Source: Acidimicrobiales bacterium
Lineage (GTDB): Bacteria; Actinomycetota; Acidimicrobiia; Acidimicrobiales; MedAcidi-G1
Length of the DNA: 64,000 nt
Direction of reading: 5' to 3'
NCBI GenBank assembly: GCA_030747595.1
Contig: JASLKK010000012.1
Location: 1 to 64,000 of the forward strand
In this document: positions 58,104 to 64,000 of the stretch, piece after piece
How the letters are laid out: every line of letters begins with the position of its first letter
How positions within the stretch are numbered: position 1 is the stretch's first letter
The notes under the pieces: model-generated
The model's input: the letters and a program-made list of their open reading frames with translations, nothing else
The model's database searches: none
Told to the model about the DNA's origin: nothing
Translations under genes and position numbers: made by a program

Positions 58104-59540
58104 ATGCCAGAAGCGAACGACATCAAGGGCGTGGACACGCCGGTGGTGGACACCAACGCCGCCACCGACGTCATCGGCAAGAGCAAGATCTTCACGCCGG
58201 AGGTCATCAACGACATCCACGTGAAGGCTGAACTGGGCCGCTATCGGATGCGGGGATTCTCACTATTCAAGAAGATCCCACACTGGGACGAGTTGGTGTT
58301 CCTTCCTGGAACGCTCACCCGCTTCGTGATCGAGGGCTATCGCGAGAAGTGCGAGACCAAGACGGTCATCGGCGGCCGGTTTGCCGCCAAGCCGTTGGAG
58401 TTGGACATTCCCGTCTACATCACCGGCATGAGCTTCGGTGCGTTGTCTATCGAGGCCAAATCGGCACTCGCCAAGGGCGCCTCGATGGCCGGCACGGCGA
58501 CATGCTCCGGTGAGGGCGGCATGATTCCGCCCGAGCGGGACCTGTCGACGAAGTGGTTCTATCAGGTCATCCAGAGCCGTTACGGCTTCAACCCGCACCA
58601 CCTGATGCTGGCCGACGCGATCGAGTTCTTCATTGGACAGGGTTGCAAGGTCGGCCTTGGTGGACACCTCATGGGCCAGAAGGTCACCGAGCAGGTGGCC
58701 GAGATGCGATCGCTGCCCGCTGGCATCGACCAGCGCTCTCCGGCTCGCCACCCCGACTGGATTGGGCCTGACGACTTGTCGCTGAAGATCCAGGAGATCC
58801 GTGAGGCCACCAACTACCAGGTACCGATCCAGTTGAAGTTGGGTTCGTCACGGGTGTACGACGACGTACGGATGGCCGCCAAGTGCGGTCCTGACTCGAT
58901 CTATCTCGATGGCGCCGAAGGAGGTACCGGTGCTGGTCCACACCTCGCCACCGAGGAGACGGGCATCCCGTTGATGGCCGCCATCCCCGAGGCTCGGCGG
59001 GCGCTCGAGGACGTGGGCCTGGCCGATGAGGTCGACCTCGTGGTGGCCGGCGGCATCCGCAACGGTGGTGACGTGGCCAAGTGCCTGGCTCTGGGCGCTA
59101 AGGCAGTGGCACTCGGTACCGCTGCCCTGATGGCCCTGAACTGCAACAAGCACATCGAGGGTGTCACTGACTATGAGGGCACCATCGGAGTGCCTGCCGG
59201 CGAGTGCTACCACTGCCACACCGGTCGCTGTCCAGTGGGTGTGGCCACCCAGGACGTCGAGCTGCGGGCACGCCTTGACGTCGACGAGGCCGCCCTGCGG
59301 GTCTACAACTACCTCCATACATTGACCATGGAGGTCCAGTTGCTGGCCCGTGCCTGCGGCAAGACCGACATCCACAGCCTCGAGCCTGAGGATCTGGCTG
59401 CTCTCACCCATGAGGCGTCGGCCATGGCCAAGGTGCCGCTGGCGGGGACCACCTACATCCCGGGAGTCAGTGAGGAGCGTGCGCTTCAGGAGATGAAGGA
59501 CATGATGGCCAAGCAGCTCGCAGAGAGCGGGAGGAACTGA
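58104..59540 (+). CDS. mgsC: N-methylglutamate synthase subunit C (FMN-binding glutamate synthase domain)
   Basis: 478-aa FMN-dependent TIM-barrel domain of the glutamate synthase family. Visible are MSFGALSIEAKSALAKGA, SGEGGMIP, YLDGAEGGTGAGP (FMN phosphate region) and GGIRNGGDVAKCLALGAKAV. The cysteine cluster CYHCHTGRCPVGVATQ supplies the Fe-S ligands. It would reduce the 2-oxoglutarate-derived imine with methylamine to N-methylglutamate. The GGAGGG site is strong. The product goes to the downstream flavoproteins for oxidation. Confidence 0.9.
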   Translation: MPEANDIKGVDTPVVDTNAATDVIGKSKIFTPEVINDIHVKAELGRYRMRGFSLFKKIPHWDELVFLPGTLTRFVIEGYREKCETKTVIGGRFAAKPLELDIPVYITGMSFGALSIEAKSALAKGASMAGTATCSGEGGMIPPERDLSTKWFYQVIQSRYGFNPHHLMLADAIEFFIGQGCKVGLGGHLMGQKVTEQVAEMRSLPAGIDQRSPARHPDWIGPDDLSLKIQEIREATNYQVPIQLKLGSSRVYDDVRMAAKCGPDSIYLDGAEGGTGAGPHLATEETGIPLMAAIPEARRALEDVGLADEVDLVVAGGIRNGGDVAKCLALGAKAVALGTAALMALNCNKHIEGVTDYEGTIGVPAGECYHCHTGRCPVGVATQDVELRARLDVDEAALRVYNYLHTLTMEVQLLARACGKTDIHSLEPEDLAALTHEASAMAKVPLAGTTYIPGVSEERALQEMKDMMAKQLAESGRN

Positions 59541-59542
59541 CG

Positions 59543-59965
59543 ATGGGTGTGAAGCACACGGTCGCCATCGATGCCGAGACCCTGGCCGGGAAGCGGTTTG
59601 ATTACCAGGAGGACGTCTCGCTGGTAGAGGACCTTGACCTGATGGAGTTGACGCCGGGGAAGGATCTGAACTGGTTGGAGGACATCCACCTACTGGAGGA
59701 GGACGGCACCCCCGCGGTGTTTGATCGGAACTCCAACGCCTTCCTGAAGATTTACTTCGACATCCCGGAAGGTCGGGGGGACGAGTTGGCCCGCAAGGTG
59801 CTCATGAGACACCTCATCTCGGGGAACTCCTACGGCATCCAGCTCAAGGAGAAGCACTGCAAGTTCCACCAGGTGGAGCTCGGCCCGTGGGTCGCCGACT
59901 CAAAGTCGGTGGGCGACAACTACAAGGCGCCGGTTCTCGAAGGCTGGGAGCCGCCGGCCCACTAG
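59543..59965 (+). CDS. Uncharacterised 140-aa protein of the methylamine operon
   Basis: 140-aa acidic soluble protein starting 2 nt after mgsC. It contains LVEDLDLMELTPGKDLNWLEDIHLLEEDG, and later FDIPEGRGDELARKVLMRHL and QLKEKHCKFHQVELGPWVADS. No Fe-S or cofactor motif is evident; one Cys lies beside a His (KHCKFH). It is not obviously any known Mgd/Sox subunit. Placed between mgsC and a SoxB-like flavoprotein, it may be a partner or small subunit of the flavoprotein. Function unknown. Confidence 0.75.
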   Translation: MGVKHTVAIDAETLAGKRFDYQEDVSLVEDLDLMELTPGKDLNWLEDIHLLEEDGTPAVFDRNSNAFLKIYFDIPEGRGDELARKVLMRHLISGNSYGIQLKEKHCKFHQVELGPWVADSKSVGDNYKAPVLEGWEPPAH

Positions 59966-60003
59966 CTCGCCGGCGGGACGATCACCGAAGAAAATCTCTG
60001 ATT

Positions 60004-60033
60004 CGGACCCGTCGACACCTGTCGGCGGGTCCG
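60004..60033 (+). other. Strong stem-loop between the 140-aa gene and the flavoprotein gene
   Basis: Arms CGGACCCG and CGGGTCCG (8 bp, perfect) enclose a further CGAC/GTCG inner stem around an ACCT loop. It occupies the 134-bp gap between co-directional genes and has no T-tract. It could stabilise the upstream transcript or reduce read-through into the flavoprotein gene. Confidence 0.6.
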
Positions 60034-60099
60034 GTCATGTCCGACCCGTGATGGATCGGTGCCGCTGACTCGGTGGCACCCAAGCAACAGGAGTACCCC

Positions 60100-61440
60100 A
60101 TGAGCACCACCGGCAAGCTTCCCGAGTCGGTCCGGTACTGCATTATCGGTGCCGGTATCCACGGCCTGTCCACTGCTTGGCACCTGGCCCGCGAGTTGAA
60201 GGCCCGTGGCGCCGGCAGTGGTGACGACATCCTCATCATTGAGAAGTCCGCGGCGGGTGCCGGTCCGTCGGGCATCGCCTGCGGCGTGGTTCGAAACAAT
60301 TATTTCCAGCCCGCCATGCGCGAGCTGATGGCTCATTCGGTCGAGGTGTGGGACGCCAATGCTGAGGCCTTCGAGTATCACCCGGTCGGCTACCTCCAGA
60401 TTTCGTATGACGAGATGAGCGAGGACGTGGCGACAATCCACGAGCAGCAGAAGGCCATTGGATACGAGTCGGAGTTCATCGACGGTGTTGATGCCACCCG
60501 CGACCACATGCTGGGCATCTTCGACGACTGGCGTGCCACCGGTGTTAGCAGCGTGTTGCACGAGAAGAAGGGCGGCTACGCCCACAACATGGCCACCGTC
60601 AACGGACTGCTGGCCAAGGTGGAGGCCGAAGGCGTCAATGTCGTGTCCGACACCGTGGTCACCGAACTAGCCGTCAACGGTGGTGCCGTGACGCACGTGG
60701 TGACCAGCCGGGGCATGGTCGCCGTCGACCATGTGGTCGCCGCCGCGGGGCCGTGGGTACCGAAGTTGTGGGAAATGCTGGACCTGCCTGACACCACCGA
60801 CATCGTGTCCGGCGATTCCACCCACACCGTGCCGACCTGGAAGTTCTGGGCCCTCCAAGAGGGGACGCTGGACGTCGATCCCGGTTACCTGATGAACAAC
60901 GCCGGGACTATGCCGCCGGTCGTCCATGTGGATGCCGACGCACCCCTGCATGACGAGGATGGGAACCTGTTGGTAGATGGCAAGTGGGGCGTGTACTACA
61001 AGCCCGACTTCAACTTCGGTGGGGTGCAGGGCGGCTATATGCCCTACCCGGTCGACAAGCCATGGCGTGACGTGGCCATCGATCCTTACGGCCCAGCCAG
61101 TCCGGACTTCGTGGTCGGCGAAGACTTCCGGGCTGTGTGGGCCGCTGCGTTGTCGCACTGCCAGTCACGGTTCGAGGGCAAGGCCCACCTGATGAGTCAG
61201 GTGCCATCCGGCGGGATCGGGGCGTTCACCCCGGATAGCTTTCCAGTGCTGGACACCTTCTGTGAGAACGTCTACGTGATCGCTGACTCGAACCACGGCT
61301 TCAAGATGATCGGGTTGGGCGCACTGGTGGCCAAGGAACTCTGCGGCGCCACGCAGGCCCTGTTGGAGCCGTTCCGGTACAGCCGGTACGCCTTGGGCAA
61401 TCTGCATCCGGAGAGCAACTCGCCGTATCCCTGGAGTTAG
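60100..61440 (+). CDS. FAD-dependent amine oxidoreductase (SoxB/DAO-like)
   Basis: 446-aa flavoprotein with N-terminal dinucleotide motif YCIIGAGIHGLSTAWHLA and a C-terminal YVIADSNHGFKMIGLGALVAKEL segment. It is related to the sarcosine oxidase beta subunit and other DAO-family oxidoreductases. ATG at 60100 follows CAGGAG; an earlier ATG at 60073 has no site. In the known N-methylglutamate pathway, a four-subunit dehydrogenase (MgdABCD) oxidises the methylated product. Here only this one flavoprotein and the 140-aa protein follow mgsC, so together they are the best candidates for that step. Confidence 0.82.
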   Translation: MSTTGKLPESVRYCIIGAGIHGLSTAWHLARELKARGAGSGDDILIIEKSAAGAGPSGIACGVVRNNYFQPAMRELMAHSVEVWDANAEAFEYHPVGYLQISYDEMSEDVATIHEQQKAIGYESEFIDGVDATRDHMLGIFDDWRATGVSSVLHEKKGGYAHNMATVNGLLAKVEAEGVNVVSDTVVTELAVNGGAVTHVVTSRGMVAVDHVVAAAGPWVPKLWEMLDLPDTTDIVSGDSTHTVPTWKFWALQEGTLDVDPGYLMNNAGTMPPVVHVDADAPLHDEDGNLLVDGKWGVYYKPDFNFGGVQGGYMPYPVDKPWRDVAIDPYGPASPDFVVGEDFRAVWAAALSHCQSRFEGKAHLMSQVPSGGIGAFTPDSFPVLDTFCENVYVIADSNHGFKMIGLGALVAKELCGATQALLEPFRYSRYALGNLHPESNSPYPWS

Positions 61441-61551
61441 GGCCAGTCGCTTCATTCTCTCTGGGGCGGTGGTCGTTTTGAGTTTTGCAGCGAGCCGGGA
61501 GCCTAAGGTCGGTCTGGGTCAAGAGGTCAACAGAAAGTTGGAGAGTCCGCT

Positions 61552-61662
61552 ATGGCTAGTAAAGACAAGGGTGGCCGGAGCAGCAAGACTCCCGCCTCCA
61601 AGAGCGCTAAAGAAAAGCGACAGGCAAAGAAAGACAAGAAGGCAGGGAAGGGCGGCCTCTAA
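61552..61662 (+). CDS. Small lysine-rich protein (36 aa)
   Basis: Frame MASKDKGGRSSKTPASKSAK followed by a basic tail ending KGGL. GGAGAG lies 7 nt before the ATG. Comparable short Lys/Gly-rich proteins (opening MxxKDKGGR) are known in actinobacteria without a function. It sits between the flavoprotein gene and the convergent tmm gene. Confidence 0.6.
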   Translation: MASKDKGGRSSKTPASKSAKEKRQAKKDKKAGKGGL

Positions 61663-61710
61663 GCCTGATGGGGGCTGAGCGGTGAACCGATCTCGAAGGG
61701 TGTCGGCCTC

Positions 61711-63081
61711 TCAGCCGCCGCCGTCCGGGGCCTCGTCTAGCAGGTAGGTGGCCATCGAGTCGTCTAGCGCATCCAGCCACGGCGTGTGGTGGGGCGGCGC
61801 CACGGTCCCGGTCAGTGTCGACGGGAATCCGAGGTTCCGGTAGCCCATGATGTCGGCCTTCTTGTGGCCCTTCCAGTCCTTAAACATCTGGTTCACTGCC
61901 GGGATATTGAAGTCCGGGTAGTCGGTTTCGTCGACCAGAACCTGGGTGTAGTCGCCCTGGAAGTCAATTTCTTCGTAGGCCGTCTCGAGTGCCTCTTCGC
62001 GGGCCAGCCAGGCAGCACCGTCGGCAGCCATCTCCTCGGCAGACGGCAGATCGATGCGTCCCATCATGACGTCGCGGGCGTACCAGGCCTGCGCATCGAA
62101 CATGTTGAATGTGTAGTACTGGTCCTGCATCCCGAGGTAGAAGAGTTTCGGGTTCCGCTCCCACACCACGCCCTTGTAGAGGCCGGAGACCCACAGCCGG
62201 TTGGCCGTCTCGAGCCGAAGGTCGTCAGGGAGGTAGGGGAAGTGATGCTGGTATCCAGTGCACAGGATGATGGCATCCACGTCACGGGTCTGGCCGTCGG
62301 AGAAGTGGACGGTGTTGCCGTCCACGTGGGTGAGGATCGGAAGTTCCTCCCAGTTGTCGGGCCAGTCGTAGCCCATGGTGCCGGCCCGTGACGTGCAGTA
62401 GATGCGGTTGGCGCCGTACTTGTGGCACTGCGAGCCGATGTCCTCGGCCGAGTAGCTGGCCCCCACGATGAGGATGTCCCGGCCGGTGAACTCGACGGCG
62501 TCACGGAAGTCGTGGGCGTGAAGGATACGGCCCAGGAACCTTTCGAAGCCCGGGTAGTGGGGCACGTTGGGCACCGAGAAGTGGCCTGAGGCGACCACGA
62601 CGTGGTCGAACTTCTCGGACGACGTGTGGCCGCCATCCAGATCGTGGGACGTAACGGTAAACATCCCGGCCCCGTCGCCAGCGGCCCCGTCATAGGTCAC
62701 CTCGCGCACGGTGGTCCGGAACCGGATCTGGTCACGTACGCCGCTCTTTTCGACGCGGCCTTTGATGTAGTCCCACAGGACCTCACGGGGCGGGTAGGAG
62801 GCGATGGGCTTCCCGAAGTGCTCCTCGAATCCGTAGTCGGCGAACTCCAGGCACTCCTTGGGTCCGTTGGACCACAGGTAGCGGTACATCGACCCGTGTA
62901 CCGATTCGCCGTACTCGTCGACACCGGTGCGCCACGTGTAGTTCCATAGGCCACCCCAGTCGTCCTGCTTCTCGTAGCAGACGACCTCGGGGACCTCGGC
63001 ACCCTGTTTGGCGGCGGATGCGAAGGCTCGCAACTGGGCCAGACCGCTGGGGCCCGCGCCGACCACGGCAACTCTGGTCAT
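61711..63081 (-). CDS. tmm: Trimethylamine monooxygenase (bacterial flavin-containing monooxygenase)
   Basis: 456-aa bacterial FMO. The FAD motif [15 protein letters not shown] is at the N-terminus, the FMO signature region reads [17 protein letters not shown], and the NADP motif is [25 protein letters not shown] is the C-terminal FMO segment. Length and motifs fit Tmm, which oxidises trimethylamine (and some other amines or DMS) to the N-oxide with NADPH. ATG at 63081 has AAGGAAA upstream. It lies 22 nt after the permease gene on the same strand, so uptake and oxidation are co-transcribed. Tdm, encoded 7 kb away, takes the next step. Confidence 0.88.
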   Translation of the reverse strand: MTRVAVVGAGPSGLAQLRAFASAAKQGAEVPEVVCYEKQDDWGGLWNYTWRTGVDEYGESVHGSMYRYLWSNGPKECLEFADYGFEEHFGKPIASYPPREVLWDYIKGRVEKSGVRDQIRFRTTVREVTYDGAAGDGAGMFTVTSHDLDGGHTSSEKFDHVVVASGHFSVPNVPHYPGFERFLGRILHAHDFRDAVEFTGRDILIVGASYSAEDIGSQCHKYGANRIYCTSRAGTMGYDWPDNWEELPILTHVDGNTVHFSDGQTRDVDAIILCTGYQHHFPYLPDDLRLETANRLWVSGLYKGVVWERNPKLFYLGMQDQYYTFNMFDAQAWYARDVMMGRIDLPSAEEMAADGAAWLAREEALETAYEEIDFQGDYTQVLVDETDYPDFNIPAVNQMFKDWKGHKKADIMGYRNLGFPSTLTGTVAPPHHTPWLDALDDSMATYLLDEAPDGGG

Positions 63082-63103
63082 GTCGTTTCCTTTCGGCCTC
63101 AAA

Positions 63104-64000
63104 TTAGGAAATGAGACCGAGTTGGCGCTTGCGCTTATCGGCCCATTCGGAGATGAGTACGTCGGAAGCCATGCCTATGCAGGCCACGGCAATTCCGGCG
63201 ACGATAGCCCGGCCACTGTCGATGTTGGGCTGAGCCTCGATGAGCTCTCGAGCCAGCCCCGTGGTCTTGATGAGTCCGGCGATCATCACCATGAAGAGGC
63301 CGAACATGATTGTCTGGTTGATGCCGAGCATGATCTCCGGCACGGCCATGGGCAACTTCACCTTCCAGAGGGTCTGTCGTCGTGTGCAGCCTGTCATCGT
63401 CGATGCCTCGACCAACGACTCCGGTACGTTTTGGATGCCGAATATCGTGTACCGGATGGCTGGTACGGATGCGGACAGGACCACGGCGACGATGATCGCT
63501 GTTTCGGAGACGTCGAAGAACATGATTGCTGGGAACAGGTAGACGAACGACGGGAAGGTCTGGAAGAAGTCGAGGACCACTTGTACTGCCGTGTTACGCC
63601 TCGCCGTGGTCGCTGCCCAGATCCCGAACGGAACACCGAAGATGATCGCCAGCAACACGGCAAAGGTCAGCTGGTAGAAGTTCCACATGGCCTGCCACCA
63701 GAACCCGGCGAGGGAGATGAAGGCGATCATGCCTGCGGCCATGAGGGCGGGCCGGCGACCGTTGATGAAGTATCCGATCACACCGAAGAGCAGGACGAGG
63801 CCCACCCATGGAATGGTGAGGTAGGCATCGCGCAGGGGTAGCAGGATCCAGGACTCGAGCACATCTCGAAAGGCGATGGTTTGGTCGCGGAGGTTCACAG
63901 TGAAGGACTCGTCAGTGGTTCGGAGGGTTACCCAGCCGAGCGTTACGAGCACTGTCATGGCCGTCGTCCAGGTGAAGCGAAGCGACTCTCGGGCCCGGGC
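63104..64000 (-). CDS. ABC transporter permease, glycine betaine/TMAO (ProW/TmoW) type, 5' end beyond window
   Basis: Permease fragment of 298 codons. The frame remains open to the window edge, so the true start is outside. It shows several transmembrane helices ([28 protein letters not shown]) and a coupling-loop region around [36 protein letters not shown], with [14 protein letters not shown] typical of osmolyte permeases. It is most like the betaine/choline/TMAO uptake permeases. Its neighbour tmm suggests TMAO or TMA-related import. An ATP-binding and a substrate-binding protein should lie beyond 64000. Confidence 0.82.
   Translation of the reverse strand, partial: ARARESLRFTWTTAMTVLVTLGWVTLRTTDESFTVNLRDQTIAFRDVLESWILLPLRDAYLTIPWVGLVLLFGVIGYFINGRRPALMAAGMIAFISLAGFWWQAMWNFYQLTFAVLLAIIFGVPFGIWAATTARRNTAVQVVLDFFQTFPSFVYLFPAIMFFDVSETAIIVAVVLSASVPAIRYTIFGIQNVPESLVEASTMTGCTRRQTLWKVKLPMAVPEIMLGINQTIMFGLFMVMIAGLIKTTGLARELIEAQPNIDSGRAIVAGIAVACIGMASDVLISEWADKRKRQLGLIS

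Noticed and set aside
61673-61716. GGCTGAG/CTCAGCC inverted repeat as a terminator between the small basic gene and tmm
   Set aside because: The loop is 30 nt, the right arm overlaps the tmm coding end, and there is no T-tract.

Overview
The window is high-GC, tightly packed DNA from a free-living, probably marine heterotrophic actinobacterium. An acidimicrobiia-like lineage is my inference, from the many LLM/F420-type enzymes, Rieske oxygenases, CaiB and DUF35 proteins, Thr/Pro-rich lipoprotein linkers and frequent GTG/TTG starts. There is no rRNA, tRNA, phage, IS element or CRISPR. Genes sit in short operons with many 4-nt ATGA/GTGA overlaps. Nearly every operon takes up or breaks down small organic nitrogen, halogen or acyl compounds.

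Left part (1-13.8 kb). A minus-strand ABC importer (ATPase, two permeases) is served by an unusual binding protein that fuses a LIV-type and an NMT1/THI5-type receptor domain. A divergent regulator carries two TetR domains. A TauE-like exporter is followed by a plus-strand operon: LLM flavin monooxygenase, nitroreductase, SnoaL-like protein, AhpD-like protein, aldehyde dehydrogenase and acyl-CoA ligase. The AhpD-like gene reads through an in-frame TGA exactly where the second active-site cysteine belongs, and a bacterial SECIS-like hairpin follows. I interpret it as a selenoprotein.

Middle (13.8-31.7 kb). Two minus-strand operons each contain a Rieske oxygenase with the E-x2-H-x4-H iron site found in quaternary-amine oxygenases. 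One operon adds an aldehyde dehydrogenase, CoA-transferase, thiolase-like aldolase and DUF35 partner. The other adds MmgE/PrpD, a maleate isomerase-like enzyme, a sulfotransferase-like protein and an FrhB-like flavoprotein. An RpiR regulator with paired palindromic operators controls a divergent dimethylglycine-oxidase-like gene and an enolase-superfamily gene. Together these suggest betaine catabolism.

31.7-47 kb holds mixed single genes: enoyl-CoA hydratase, two PhyH dioxygenases, a complete HLD-II haloalkane dehalogenase, oxidoreductases, lipoproteins, gamma-glutamyltransferase, an aminotransferase coupled to a reductive-dehalogenase-like Fe-S protein, a YHYH lipoprotein and a P450.

Right part (47-64 kb) is a methylated-amine module: XRE-cupin regulator, Amt transporter followed by three single-TM microproteins, a sarcosine-oxidase-like flavoprotein, Tdm (TMAO demethylase), GmaS, MgsABC, an unknown 140-aa protein, a SoxB-like flavoprotein, Tmm (trimethylamine monooxygenase) and an osmolyte-type ABC permease cut by the window edge. 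Read in order, these convert TMA to TMAO, then to DMA and formaldehyde, and separately methylamine to N-methylglutamate. The DMA-to-methylamine enzyme is not visible.

An 85-bp repeat occurs three times (1, 13743, 30512), always in the same orientation and beyond gene 3' ends.
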